Positions 11,284 through 23,596 are shown, counted from the stretch's first letter. The stretch is 64,000 nucleotides of DNA from Sporothrix humicola (GCA_021396245.1 WNYE01000073.1:124001-188000), one strand, 5' to 3'. Notes: a model not told the origin generated them from the letters alone. Numbers and translations are program-made.

Positions 11284-14200
11284 TCAACCCAGAGTCGTGC
11301 GCAGGCTCTCGCTACGAGCACGGCCAGGACCACGCGAACCGCCGACACCGCGACGCTCCTGCATCTTGGACACCCACTCCGTAATGGTCTCGTAGCAGAG
11401 AACATACTGGCGCAGGCTCTGGACCATGCTCAGACGCTGCGTGCGGAAGTCTTCGACCGTGCCGGCCACAAGATCGACCTGGTCGCTGTCGAGCCAGGCT
11501 GCGTCGAAGCCCTTGTCGGCGCCGGCGACCTTGTCCGGGCCGAAAGCCCTGTCGAAGGATCCAAAGCCCTGGTGAGGGTCAATGTCTTCGTCATCGCTCA
11601 TAATGATGTCGTCGCCAATGGTTTCGTTGGGGGCAATGTTGCTTCCGCGACGGGCACCGCGAGACCGAGGCTGGAACAGTCCGGACGCGGCATTAGCCCG
11701 GCGGACAGACCGCTGGTGCTGGCGCTTGAGCATATCGACGACCGAGTCCACGGTGCAGAAAGCACCGGTACGACCACAGCCAGCAGAGCAGTGCACCAGC
11801 ATGGGACGAGGCGAAGGGTTGGCCTCGGGCTCGTCGTACCACGGCGAAAGCAGGCTGTCGACCTTGCTGGCAGCATTCGGGCTACCGTTGGCAGCTGCCG
11901 CGCTAACAACAGGCATCGAGGTCGTCTTGGTCATGCCATCCGGCGACGAAGCACGCTGAGTGGCATTGGCCAGTTCGACGAGCGCCAGCAGGTGGCTGGG
12001 CTTGGCGGGTGTGCCAAAGTCGGGCCACGAGGGGTAGTGCAGCTGCGTCACTTCGCGCATAGGCGAGAAGGCATGGCCGCGGTGGCTAAGGGCGAACTTG
12101 CGAATGTAGACGAAGGGCGCGTCGCTGGTGCCCTGGGGGTTGGCGGGACCAAAGAACGAACCAGCCGATGAAGCATCATTGCTCTCGGAAGAAATCAAGG
12201 TCTGCGCGCGGCGCCGGCCAGACTCGGCTGCGGGAGCGTCGGACGAGCCAGACGCGGTCGAGTTCGGGCGGTGCTTGTCGGCTTCCAGAGACACCTTCTT
12301 CTCGCTCAGCAGACGAAGCGTGAGCTGACCGTACTCGTTATTCTTCCAGTACGGGTGGCACTTGACCTGGCCACCTTCCGACTCGGCCGTGAGCATGACA
12401 ATGACGCGAACGTCCTCGTCCCAGATCATGGACCAGAAATCAACAAAGGTCGCCGGAAGCGGGGCCTGGCTCGCAATGTATCGCTTGTTGCTGCGGCTCG
12501 CGCGCAGGTGGCTGGCATTGACGTAGTCACATTCGCCGGCAGCCCGGTTTTGCAGGCGCACGCGCGCATGGTCAAAGGGCAGAATGTCCTTGTACCGGTT
12601 CTTGCCGCCCTTCTCGACACCGGAGATCTGGATTGGAGGGGCACAGGGGTTACCGCCGCTGTTGACCGACTGCTGGATGACGCCGTACGCATCCCTCATG
12701 CGCGACTGTTCGGCCATCTCGATGCTCAAGAACTTCTTCGAAACGCTCTCGCCACGGTCGCTGGGGTCTGCAGCATTCCGCAGCCAGGCGGGAAGAGAAC
12801 TAACAGATGTGCCGGCCGGAAGCGTCAGCTCAATACGCCCGACGCCGTCCGCGAGGTCCATATTCTGGCGGATGTTGGAGAAGAAAGGGTTTGAGGTTGA
12901 AGCGGCACAAGGCAACATGACACCGCCGAGAATAGGCGCAATCGAGAGCTTCCGAGGACCGGCGGATGGGCCTAGGGAAAGCGATGAAGCACCAGCCGGT
13001 GGCAGCGAAGGGCTTTGGCGGTCGACCAGCTCCGGGTAGGCATTCTCAAATGCCTGGAAACCACCGCGCAGAACAAAGGCCTGGCCCTTGTAGCCCTCGT
13101 TGGTGAACTTCCGCAGCATATTCATAGCAGCAACGGCGTCACGTTTCTCGGCCGAGTTGTTGTCGTACACAACAAGATAGCTGGCATCGCGCCACGCAGC
13201 AAAACTAGCCTGGTCCTCGTCTCTAGCAAAGGTACTTTGCATCTTTTGCAGGGTGAATGTGGCACGCTTGAGCAGCGTCGTCGGGATGCACATGTTCAAA
13301 GCGCCATGGATCCGAGAGACGGCATAATAAGTAGCCACGCGGACGTCGAGCAAAAGTAGCCGCTTGTGGTCATCGCCTGTGGGGCTCGGGACTGCATCGA
13401 GGTCAAGAATTTCCTTGAGCTGCTGGACCTCCATCATGCCGTGCGCGGAGTCCGTAGTCGGAGGAGCGGTTTCGGAGCGCAGAGGGGTAGGGCCAGCGCC
13501 CATGCTGCCTTTCCGTGCCGCAGCCATGCTCAACCGGCCAAGAGTCGGGAATTGAGGTGGTGGTTGCCGACGCGTCTCAGCGAGTGTTGGCTGATGCTGA
13601 GCCGGCGCCTGCGGCTTCAGTTCCTTCGTCTCGGGGGCGGCATCGAGCTGAACCGGCGACTCGAAGCGAGGGGCATTGAAGAACGACGGCGGGTCAATGG
13701 ACGCCTCTGAATTTCTCTTGGAATCCGAGGACACATAGGCCGAGTCATGCAAGCTATTCGTGTCGGCGTCCACGTCCATATGCGTGCTCATCCGCTTGTA
13801 TGCTTCGTGACTACTTCTTTGCGTAAAGGTCGGGCGAAACAAGGGCATTGCACTCGAAGCACCGGGCGGCGGGACGACCATGGGGTGTGACGTCGGGCCA
13901 TTGTCCTGAGTAGAGCGTCTTGCTATTTGCGGCCGAGGAACGGATATCGGTGCAGTCGAACTGGCGCTGATATCGGCGAGTGCCGGTGACCGAGGCGGTG
14001 GTGTTTGTGGCGGTTGCTGTTCTGCGCCGAATTGTGAACCGAGAGAAAAGGACCGTACGATGTGGTTCGCGTCGGCGCCGCGGCGGAAGGCTTCGTAGGC
14101 GGGGTTGGCGTCCAGAGGCATCATCTGCTTGGGAATTGCGGTCGTAAACGACTTGACTGAGGACGAAGGCGAGCTCCAGTTTTCGCGCGGAACGGCTGCC

Positions 14201-14439
14201 GAGTCTCTGGGGTCGTTGGAGGACTCGACGATGAGGCCAAAGTAGCTGGGACTTGACGTGTTCTTTCCATCTTGTGCCATAAGGCTGGCGGTGGTGGGTG
14301 ATAGTTTCGGCGGGTATGGCTGGCCGACGGAATATGCCAGCATGCGAGGTGATGTTAACGGTGTACTTGTCTTGTTTGATCTGTATTGCTGGTGTGGCGA
14401 TCCGTGCGCCGGCGCCGGCGTGGAACGTGCTGTCTTCAT
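11284..14439 (-). CDS. Rhodanese-like / protein tyrosine phosphatase fusion (Pyp1/Ptp2-3-like MAPK phosphatase)
   Basis: A single exon of 1051 residues. The C-terminal classical PTP domain has the WPD loop (HYPSWPDFG), the catalytic signature HCSAGCGRTG with Cys884, and the Q-loop region (RTQRLSMVQSLRQY). The middle (about residues 340-475) is a rhodanese/Cdc25-homology fold with LLLLDVRVATYYAVSRIHGA and a glycine-rich end. Its active-site loop, near residues 425-432, reads YDNNSAEK and lacks the catalytic Cys, so it should bind rather than catalyse, as in MAPK-phosphatase docking domains. The first 330 residues are disordered and Ser/Pro-rich. Yeast homologues Ptp2/Ptp3 and fission-yeast Pyp1/Pyp2 dephosphorylate stress MAP kinases; the same role here is inferred. 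The PTP domain carries low-complexity inserts, including one between the signature and the Q loop. The gene has a very long upstream region. Confidence 0.9.
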   Translation of the reverse strand: MKTARSTPAPAHGSPHQQYRSNKTSTPLTSPRMLAYSVGQPYPPKLSPTTASLMAQDGKNTSSPSYFGLIVESSNDPRDSAAVPRENWSSPSSSVKSFTTAIPKQMMPLDANPAYEAFRRGADANHIVRSFSLGSQFGAEQQPPQTPPPRSPALADISASSTAPISVPRPQIARRSTQDNGPTSHPMVVPPPGASSAMPLFRPTFTQRSSHEAYKRMSTHMDVDADTNSLHDSAYVSSDSKRNSEASIDPPSFFNAPRFESPVQLDAAPETKELKPQAPAQHQPTLAETRRQPPPQFPTLGRLSMAAARKGSMGAGPTPLRSETAPPTTDSAHGMMEVQQLKEILDLDAVPSPTGDDHKRLLLLDVRVATYYAVSRIHGALNMCIPTTLLKRATFTLQKMQSTFARDEDQASFAAWRDASYLVVYDNNSAEKRDAVAAMNMLRKFTNEGYKGQAFVLRGGFQAFENAYPELVDRQSPSLPPAGASSLSLGPSAGPRKLSIAPILGGVMLPCAASTSNPFFSNIRQNMDLADGVGRIELTLPAGTSVSSLPAWLRNAADPSDRGESVSKKFLSIEMAEQSRMRDAYGVIQQSVNSGGNPCAPPIQISGVEKGGKNRYKDILPFDHARVRLQNRAAGECDYVNASHLRASRSNKRYIASQAPLPATFVDFWSMIWDEDVRVIVMLTAESEGGQVKCHPYWKNNEYGQLTLRLLSEKKVSLEADKHRPNSTASGSSDAPAAESGRRRAQTLISSESNDASSAGSFFGPANPQGTSDAPFVYIRKFALSHRGHAFSPMREVTQLHYPSWPDFGTPAKPSHLLALVELANATQRASSPDGMTKTTSMPVVSAAAANGSPNAASKVDSLLSPWYDEPEANPSPRPMLVHCSAGCGRTGAFCTVDSVVDMLKRQHQRSVRRANAASGLFQPRSRGARRGSNIAPNETIGDDIIMSDDEDIDPHQGFGSFDRAFGPDKVAGADKGFDAAWLDSDQVDLVAGTVEDFRTQRLSMVQSLRQYVLCYETITEWVSKMQERRGVGGSRGPGRARSESLRTTLG

Positions 14440-17400
14440 GGTGATATGGATGTCGTGTGCTTGGAGTGTTGTCGTCGGTATGTTCGTCCACTATCCACTA
14501 CAGGGAGAGGAGAGATTGGGGAGGAGAAAATGACACGTCCGTTTAGGATAGCATCACCATGTCTGGAAAATAGGACCGAAGAAAACAAGAGGAAATTGTG
14601 TGCGTGTAAACGGTGCCGCGCTGCTCGATTCGAGAGTTTAACGCGGTTCGGAGGCGACGTCTGGTAAATCGAGGGGACCGGCCGCGATATATTCGAGGAG
14701 ACGATGCTGAGAAATAGAGGGAGAAAGACGACGAGAAGAAGAAAGCGTAGACTGTTAAGTGTGACCAGCAGGTACAGTCGAAGATCGTCCAATAACGAGA
14801 GGCGTGGGCGGTCGACAAAGATCTCGAAATCCGACCCGAAGAATTAGACGTGAGTTGAGGGTGGGAGCGTGTGGTGCTTTGTGGTGGAGGAAGCAAAGAA
14901 AGGGTGTGGGAGAAAATAAGAAAATAGAGTTAATACAAGTCTAAGAAGAGAATAGAGAAAGTTGGAGAGAAGTCGAGGTAGTAATTCGTGGGTTTGAGAA
15001 GGAAGGTTGCTTTGGAGATCGGAAGGAGGTAAAAACAAGTCGAGAATAGAAAGGAAGGAGCGAAGAATGTCGAGAGAGCAGAAAAAAAGCAGGACCAGCT
15101 CGAGTTAGAATGAGAAACAAGTCGAGGGAAGTGGCGATGGGAAGTGTGATCGACAAGACGCTTTTGGCTGCTTTTGGCGGTGGAAAGTTGGAGTTGGTAG
15201 CGTGGGTAAAATACTCTCAGTATTGGGCAAGAGCAAGAGTGATGAGTGAGAGCGAGCCTGGAGGAGAGCCTTGGAACGAGAAGGAGTGACCAAGCGAAAC
15301 CAAGAGAGCGGTAATAGTGGTTGTTGAACGGTCGAGACGAATCCACTGCTCGTGGGTCGAAGTTGCCAGGGCTGGGAGTCACGAAAAAGGGGGGCTCCTT
15401 CTATCTTTGACGTGGGTTGATATGAGATGTGTTGCAAGCTCGAAGCTGTTTATCTGACTTGCAGTTCGCAGTTTCCTTTTTCGATCTGGAAGAGGAGACG
15501 AAAAAAGGAGAAAGTGTACGGTGTAGGGCGAGCACGATACGGCGAGGTGTGGGTATTTCTTTCTGTATGTGCATTTTCATGACCTCACGTCCGCCGGAGG
15601 CAGGTGCGATGTATTTTAAGGAATTTGGCGGGCAATACCCCCTATTTTTCTGTTTACGGAAGCATATTTTGGGGGGTGTCACAAAAAGCCACAGAAACAC
15701 CCAGAAGAGAAAGAAGAGAGAGAACAGGCGGACGGGGAGGCGGGATACTGGCGCCGGCTAGTGGGCGGCAAAAGGACGGTGCAGCGTGAAAAAGCAAAAG
15801 TTTAAAAAAGAAAAGAAAAAGGGGCGTTCATGTCGTCATACCTGCTGTCAGCATTTTGCCAACGGCCGGGGCCAAAGCTAGCGGCCCTCTAGGAACTCGT
15901 TAAATGCGAGGGTGCGCCCCCCACGAGACCCTGCTGAGCCTACCAGGCAGCCTATGCTGGAAGTATCTTAAGTCCATTATTTGCTTCTTTGTGCCTGCTG
16001 ACAGATCAGGCCTTTTTGGGTGTCGCATGTTCGCGAAACGCGTGAGCGGTCTTCGGCGACGCCTATTCGGACTGGCGAGTGTGTATTTACAATCGAAGCC
16101 GAAACGTTATTGTTTTCATTCACGAGGGCCATTTCTACTTTTATTTTTGAGGTTTTCGGATATCGGGGCGAAAGAGCAGTAATACTGACGGAAAAGGGGA
16201 AAACTATGGCCGCATCACTCTGGAAAAGCCACGCCGCCTGTAATTTTAGCGGTCAACAGATCCCAACCACGTAGGATACTTGTGAAATACCACAGACTAT
16301 TCGGCTCCATGACATACATGACATACTGTAGAGGATGCAATCGCACTGCCGCCCGGTACCAGAACTTTCAGGGACCTCATATTCTCCCCATTACTACCAA
16401 GAGCAATTGAAACGCGACAGATTTCGACCAGGGCCAGCATCCGACGGCGTGAAACCCAAGGAGAAACAGGCCGCATTGCAGGGACTGGCAAAATAAAAAA
16501 GGAGGACGAGAAAAGGATGAACAGGACAGGCACACAAACTACAGAAGGCATCCCAAATGGTCCAAGAGATGTCCCGAAATAGTCCAGGATGGTTGATCAG
16601 CATTGCGGAACAGGAAAGACGCAAACACTAGATGGACAGGAACAGGAAATGCATGGAAAGACTGGGGCTTTTTGCATGGCCTCGACGTTCTAGATGCACC
16701 GGAGGCACGAAACGTCGCCGATGGCTTTGCTCGAAGAGTACATGGATAGGCTCTCGCAGCCGCATATCGGTGTTGTCAAGAGACGTTGAGGTATCTTAAA
16801 AATGAAGGTACAAGCACAGCGCGGAACTCGCATCGTGCCAAAACAACGTCATAGGCGGCTGTTTGACGACATTCTGGGGGTCTTTTGTGCCGTGCAAAGT
16901 ATCTTCTTGCCGTAAGGAGGTGCGGCTGAGTAGGTGCCTGTTGGCCATATCGCTTACCTTACAGGCACGCAGTACGACTCCTCCTCGAAAGGCAATTGTC
17001 ATTATCATTCTGGCAAATATGTGTTTCCTCGACCTGTATCGTCCTCTTCTTGTTGGCCAATTCTACCGACACCACAAGGCACCTGCCGCAGAAACAAAAC
17101 TACAGGCAGTCACGCACTGGAGATCAGGGTCCTTGCCGCCCCAGAATCCCATGAGCCCCGCGGCCCTGGGCAGTGCCCACCCCCAAGACTCGATCCCAAT
17201 CTCTTGTTCTCGAGACTAAAAGACAAACTCGGACGAATCGTGACAAGCCTCGTGCTCCGCCCAGATGGGCATGACAACAGCCGTGGGCATGGGATGGCAT
17301 GCCTTGAGAATGCCCTTCAGGCAGATTTCAGACTAAACCCAAACCATCCCAACAGCTGCACGTCTCCCGTGCCAGGCTATTGCAACGCGTGCATGTGGCT

Positions 17401-20400
17401 TGCGGCACAACTCGTACGACAATCCAAGAGCATCCTTACCGAAAGAGGGTCAACGACGTAGTTGATATTGAGATCCCGAGTTAAAAGGGCTCAAATGGTA
17501 TCGTGAAGCATGTCGGTGAGGGCAGAGTGATGGCCAAGCATAAAAGAGTACGACGTACAGAAAACGGTATGGCGGAGTGTGGGGGCCGCTCATGAAAAGG
17601 CGCAAAAGGCGCTATGGGCAGCAGTAGAATAGGGGACTCGCTCGAATTTTGTTAGCATGTTGCTAGCATTGAGGCATTCTTTTCGTCTTCTTTTCGGAGA
17701 CAAAGAGCGAACGGAGACTCGGTGGAGGGCGCTATCCGTTAGCGGTTATGACGACTCTGTCCGCTAATGCGTCGGTAAAAAATACACACACGCAAAAGTG
17801 CCTTTTTCTCTTTGGTCTTCGGTTTTCGTGCCCCCCAAACTTTAAAAGGCTTTTCACCATGGAAGAAAAGACGAACCAAAGAAAAGGAGCAGAAAGGCGG
17901 TGCGAAATCACAGAAGGAAAGAAAATGTTGGAAGCCGGCACCAAAACTTGGCCATCTCAGGCCACACTTGGACGGTCTGGACCCTGACAGAACGTTCTAG
18001 CGGCACAAAAGGTGTGCCCCTCTTTCCTTCTTTTCGTCTTTCTCCAAGGAAGGAGCCTGAGGAGCTTGACCGGGATTTGCATTTGAGTGTCTTTTTGTCC
18101 ACCGGATGGACCTATGATATGTGTGCCTTCTCAGTCTTCTGCAGGTTCATGACAAACATCCCAGACAATCTCCATCTTGCGTGCCCCGCGAGCACGGCAA
18201 GCATCTAGGTTTTTCTCACTCCCAAGATGCAATTCTTGGATGTCCCATGCGAACGCCATGGCAGATTTGCACTGCTAAACAAGACGAGAAACAGGACGGC
18301 GGCCCTCCTTTGCGTTGATTTTCGCTGTTATCGACCGGTCCAGACGGCCTTGGCAGTCCACTCACGGGGCAGCGGTGAACGGCATTGTTAGCCGAACGGG
18401 GATGGAAGGAGTACAGGCGGTTCAAAGATACTGGTAAGTATCTGAGCCTTTGTAGAGGAGGGCAAAAGAACATGGATAGAGAGCAAGAGCAAGGATGGCA
18501 AGGGCACTTAAGGAACAATTAACAAGAGCAAGGAGATATTGTGCGATCTATTCTTTCCGAAAGACCCTGCGCGGCTCCTGCTTTCCCCTCCTTTTGAGCC
18601 CATTTGCTCTTTCCCAGTCCCGGACAGACAAGGCCAGCCTTTCAGGGTATTTTTGGGAAGGTGTGAGGGTTGCTTGCGAGTTGGCAAGAGCAAATAGCAA
18701 GCTTTCCAGTCCTTTGTTACGCAGCTCGATCTCGTGCAGCTGCCGGCCCTCTCCTGCCAAATTGACAACTGCCAGCTGATAATACTCTCCGTAGAATGAG
18801 GGTGTTTTCCCTATGACCCCGAGAGCAAGAGCCAATTGCCAAATGCCTCCACACCACTCTACCTTTGTGTATCGTTGCCCATCTGCCCATATTGCCTGTG
18901 CATCCTGCAATCTGCTCGACGACGATTTGCCGGACATTTGTCTCTTTTTGTGAAAGACTTTTTCTTTTTCTTTTGAAACGGCTCTTTTCAACGGCAAGCT
19001 CCGTCAAACCCCATCCCATCATTTCGTCATTCTTACCAAAGGCCCTTTTCAGTAGGCAAAACGGCCGCAAAAGGTCTTAAAGGTCCCAAAAAAAAAGGTA
19101 CGAGGCACAGTAGTTTTTAACCGCTTTCCCTTCCCGCAGCCGCGTTTCCGTCGCCCTGTCTCGCTTCTTTTGTCCTTTCTTTGTCTACAGCCGTCTGTCT
19201 AAAAGGCGTAGCCTGGCGAGCCTAGCGAGCCTAGTTGAGCGAAGAGCGAGTAAGGTCACTGGTCCACTGAAAGGCAAATAATTTACAGAGCCACAACGGT
19301 GGCGTTTTAGCGGGCATCTTGTGTGTGTCGCTCCTGCGCATTTTGGCTTAATCAACATGAGACCGCCGACGTCATGTCCACGTGCCACAGGCCTAAAGCG
19401 GCAAATTAACCAAATACCACAGTTCCGAGACACAGCGCTGCATCGTGGTTTCTTTACGCGTATCCTAAACCTTCACTGTGCTCTCTCAGCTCAGCACTGC
19501 AGAAGAGACAAGCTGGCAGCAAACTGTAAAAAGAGGCCGCTTTCCGTAAACGGAAATAGAATTGAGTTTGACACATTCGCATTCTTGCCCTTGTTCTTGC
19601 TCTTGCCTCTTGCCTCGTGTTTATTTGCGCCGCGACAAAACTGTCTCATGACATCTAAATTTGTCACTTCGCGATTACGACATGTTGAGAGGCAAGCGAG
19701 GCAAAGGGTCTTGGCTCAATCGGCGAGGTCTCCTGAGAAGTCGTAGGAGCTGGGAGATGCACCCGCCGAGGCTGCACTACCCCGGGCCCGTATTATTTTG
19801 TCCACTTTTTTGCGGTCCACCGCCGGCCTGCCGAGCAAAACAATGAATTCAAACTTTATCGAAGACCGCTGCCGAGTTCAGCCCTGTTTCCCACTCAATG
19901 TAGGATCGTGAGATAGCTTTTGCAATTTTCCAATAGTTTGCTGAATTGCTCACCGTCTACGACGTATCGAGGCTACGCTTACCTGCGGTCTACCTTTGTT
20001 TCGAGTCGCATTAAGCTATCGTCTGCTATCGCAAAAAGTCGGAGAAGTCGGCAGGGTCTCACCAAAAAGCGAACAGCAAACTGCGGGGAACAGCAACCGT
20101 GGAGAAAATGCAGCTCGCACCTTTCCCCGGAAACATGCATTTGGAGAAAGGGGGCAGAAAAGAAATAAGATAGGAAACAGAAAGAGGAGAACCGCGCAGC
20201 CTCGGCATACTGGCACGCACTCGGGACTTTGAACGCGACGTTTCCTGGAATAATTTTGAAGAAATAAAATAAACAAAAATAAGGGGTGTGCAAAGGGATG
20301 CGACTGGTTCCTGACTATCCAGCCTTGACAGCACAGCTCGACACGCCGATCCGACGGCCTGTGATTGCGACACATCCAATTCGGTAGCAGCTTTGATATA

Positions 20401-20460
20401 TCATCCTCTTATCAGTTACACCAAACTAAGAGACAAGGCAACGCAAGAACGGACGTCACG
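14440..20460. other. 6-kb gene-poor divergent intergenic region
   Basis: This region lies between the divergent starts of the phosphatase and the thioesterase. Open frames up to about 175 codons occur on both strands, but none shows conserved motifs or the strong C/G third-position bias of the neighbours. The first kilobase is purine-rich on the plus strand (pyrimidine-rich on the phosphatase sense strand), fitting a long leader. CTAGCGGC words at 15878 and 17997, TTAGCGGT at 16246 and 17739, and several AAAAGGC words recur. It could hold long leaders, non-coding RNA or distal regulatory sites. Confidence 0.45.
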
Positions 20461-21193
20461 ATGGCCGATCGCAAATATGAGATCGCGGCGGCTCGCGACA
20501 AGGCCATGGTAGCCGTCCAGGCCATCTTTGATAGGTACGGCCGAGGCAACGAGCATGAAGCAACAGAAGCCAATAACTAACAGACTTTCCAGATGGAACC
20601 TCATTGCCGACCATGTGGACTACCAGGGCTTCGAGCGCCATGTCATGCGTACCGGCAAAGTGTTGGATGCATCGCTCGGCCCCCCGTCGTCTGTATATCG
20701 GACTGTCGACTACGATACTGCCGAGGCTGCCGCAGCAGCTGCCCCCATTGTGCCTGGCCCGGCCATCCTGGCCACCTCGACCTGCTCCCTCTACATCGAC
20801 AGCATGTACAGCAACATGAACGGCGTCATGCACGGCGGCGGCTACGGCGTCATCTTTGACATGATGACCACCACGGCCCTCGGCCCACTGGCGAAACCCG
20901 GGTTCTGGGACTACCTCGGCGGTGTCTCCCGTACCATCAACATCAGTTACCTCAAGCCGTGCCCGCTGAACTCGACGGTCATTGTACACGCCCACGTCTA
21001 CCACGTCGGCCGCACCATGGCCATGATCAAGGGCTGGATGACGAGCGAGGACGGCAAGACCGTATACGCGACGTGTGATCACCACAAGGTGGCCATGGCG
21101 ACGCCGGCGCATCAACTAGCTCATCGCGTGAAATGGGACGAGCAGTGGGAGGAGAGCAAGGACGAGAAAGACAGCAAGGACTCCAAGTTATGA
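20461..21193 (+). CDS. Hot-dog fold acyl-CoA thioesterase (PaaI/4HBT-like)
   Basis: Two exons, 20461-20534 and 20593-21193, give 224 residues. The intron 20535-20592 has an off-consensus GTACGG donor, a strong ACTAAC branch point and CAG; splicing joins AVQAIFD to RWNLIADHV in frame. The hot-dog domain carries the expected motif MNGVMHGGGYGVIFDMMTTT (HGG followed by the acidic residue on the central helix), then GVSRTINISYLKPCPLNSTV and a late strand, the usual 4HBT order. Such enzymes hydrolyse acyl-CoA thioesters; substrate length is unknown. The C-terminal 25 residues are charged and probably disordered. No peroxisomal SKL-type tail or clear mitochondrial presequence is seen. Confidence 0.87.
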
Positions 21194-21563
21194 TAATCCA
21201 CGTTATGATACTGGGAGTACTCTCTGCCATATTACTGTTAGATAGACTGTACAAAAGAGCGATGCACAAATTATAGACAAACAGATATCAATGATATTGT
21301 TCAATTTGATCCTATGATAAAATAGCACTCATACGGCGACGCTTTGGAGTATCAAGAGGGAAAAGAGCACAAAATATGTCCAGAAGAACAGCAACAAGAT
21401 AGAAATAGAAATGCAAAAGGTGCATATAAAGAACAAAATCGCTAATCCGGACCATCCGGTCAAATGCTAATCATAAAATACAAGATCCGCCTCCCAGACA
21501 GCCATGAGTTTCATACCCATACTCTGGCCGCTATTCATTCGTCTGTCCGTCAATCGTAAATCA
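21194..21563. other. Convergent 3' intergenic
   Basis: AT-rich sequence between converging 3' ends; likely 3' UTRs and terminators. Nothing else seen. Confidence 0.4.
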
Positions 21564-22163
21564 CTATAACCGGATATTCACGTCCAGGCAGTCGATCCGC
21601 CACTCCCGGCGACCCAGAAGACTCCGCAGCCACTCCATGCCGATGCCCGTCCACTCCGCCTTGGTTTGGGACAGCTGCTCGACCGCCGACCCGGCCACCG
21701 TCGACACTGTCGAATTCACGAGCTCCATGGTCATGGACATTGTTTCTTGAAACTCGCCCATGGCCGACATTGTGGCGTTGGTGTTGGCGGAGGTAGAGGC
21801 CGCTGCAGCTACCGCACTTGGGCCGTGATGCTGGCAGCTCGTGCAGCCACCTGCACTTGCACCGGCACCCACGCTGACCGTCGTCCGCGGCTCGAACCAG
21901 TTGCTCCCAAAGTCAAAGAAGCACCGATCCGACCAGTTGCAGCTGGTCAAGAAGAGGATGACGAGCAAGAACGAGCAGTAGACGCATGGCCGGTTCAAAA
22001 AGTATGTGCAGACGAAAAAGAGGAAGATAAAGGTCGGCGAGGCATTGGTCGGGATGAAGAGCAGCGGGAGCCAGCTGTGAAGAGAGAGAAAAGGAGAAAG
22101 AAGTCAGTGAATGGAAAGCAAACGGACAGACTGCGGGCTGTCTTACCTCCTTAAACAAAACAT
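21564..22163 (-). CDS. Hypothetical small membrane protein
   Basis: Two minus-strand exons, 22163-22147 (17 nt) and 22074-21564, give 175 residues. The intron 22146-22075 (GTAAGA donor, CAG acceptor) joins MFCLRS to WLPLLFIPTNASPTF. Without it the frame begins only at a later Met at 21998. Two hydrophobic segments are visible: about residues 6-30 and 37-52 (VYCSFLLVILFLTS), then a Cys-containing stretch (CNWSDRCFF). The C-terminal part is soluble: an Ala/Ser/Thr-rich linker and an amphipathic helix (residues 120-160) with a repeated Met/Thr/Val pattern. A hairpin membrane insertion is possible. I do not recognise the family. It is divergent from the EDC4-like gene. Confidence 0.65.
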
Positions 22164-23596
22164 TGTTGCAATGTGTGGAGGTGCCCAGCTGGGTCACCAG
22201 TGAATGGTAGGATACGGAGGATCGGAAAGAAGCTGTGCCAGCCGTTTGGTGACAGTTCAGTCGTTTCGGCTAGTCGTATGTGGTGAATTACCCAGAGGGG
22301 CAGTTATTGCAAGGAAGATATGGTTCGTTCGAGGTGAATGCGGTCGTTTCGTTGGCAACTCGCTCGTTGAAACGACTCCTTTGTTTGATGAAAATTGCAA
22401 ACGGAGCTTCGCTGTATATCTGTAGTAGGTACACTGTCGAGAATTCGCAAACGTATGTGTCGTGTGAGCGCGTTTAGGCAGAGCCTCAGGAAGTGGGTGT
22501 CGGTGACGAGGTCGTGCAGCAAGAATCACAGAAGAGAACCGAACCACCACAGCAGTCGTTCACGAGAATCGACTAGGAGAGGGCCGATCGCATGAGGGTC
22601 GCCTGGTTACATAATCACAGCGCTTAACACAGTGCACATTCCCAGGGCAAGGCTGAAGCTGCCACCAGAAATGCTCGTCCCAGCAACAGCTCGAAACGTA
22701 CCACAAAACTCATATTCGGCTCTCATAAAATCATCAGTTCGTCTCATTGTATTTTTGCCATCTCATATCGAGCGCGAACGGTCAAAAAAGAAACGTTTTT
22801 GAGCCGCTTTTGCACCCCGCGAGAAATCCGCTTTCACAGTCCTTCTGGTGTCGCAATACTGTGTGCCAGCTTGTTCCCTGGCCAGCACACCGATAGCGAT
22901 AAGTGCCCAACTACGTGTTCTAGTCCCCAATTTGGCAGGCACTTGGCACGGCACAGGGGAAGGTCCAAACGCGCTGGTGCAGTCGTTCCTGCCCCCAGGC
23001 CTGACCTAGAAAATTTTAACAGCTTCCTGCCATGACAGCCAAAACAACCTAAGACAGCGCCAAAAACAAAGTCACAAACTCCCAACGTGCTTTTTTTTTC
23101 GCATCCTTGCCATCAAATCTCTTCTTCTCAATCAACGCATCTGGCAACAACACTCATTCACCATACGAACTTGTCATACGCTGTCACGCATTGCTGCCCC
23201 CATTCATCATCGGGGCTGCATTGCGTTGCCAGCAGCCTGCCTGGCGTTTCCAGTTGCATGGTGTTTGTCTGACGCCCTTTTTTGCACTTCATTTGCGTTA
23301 TCACATTCTGCCCATTTCTGAGCTTCCGTTTGGTTTGCCGTCATTTCTCAGCTTCCGTTCTTCTTTCTGCTTTTTTAATTGGCATTGCGTTCCGGTCTGC
23401 ATCTGATTTCACCGCTCCCGCGTTTGTTTCGATCTCAAAGTCGACGCCGGATACCCAAAAGCAGCTCGCACACCGACTGGTTCTCTTTCTTTTCGACCCT
23501 TTCCGGTGACAGCTCCTTTCTACTGATCACTGATCACCTCTCTCGACAATCACCTTCCTCTCACCTGATCGATCAGAAACATCGTCTACCATAGCC
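22164..23596. other. Divergent promoter region upstream of EDC4-like gene
   Basis: About 1.4 kb without a gene. The last 300 bases are strongly pyrimidine-rich and form the likely leader of the EDC4-like gene. Several tool-length frames on both strands have no protein signature. Confidence 0.45.

Noticed and set aside
16863..17461. Overlapping 118- and 175-codon plus-strand frames
   Set aside because: No conserved motif, and two overlapping frames of similar length indicate chance openness.
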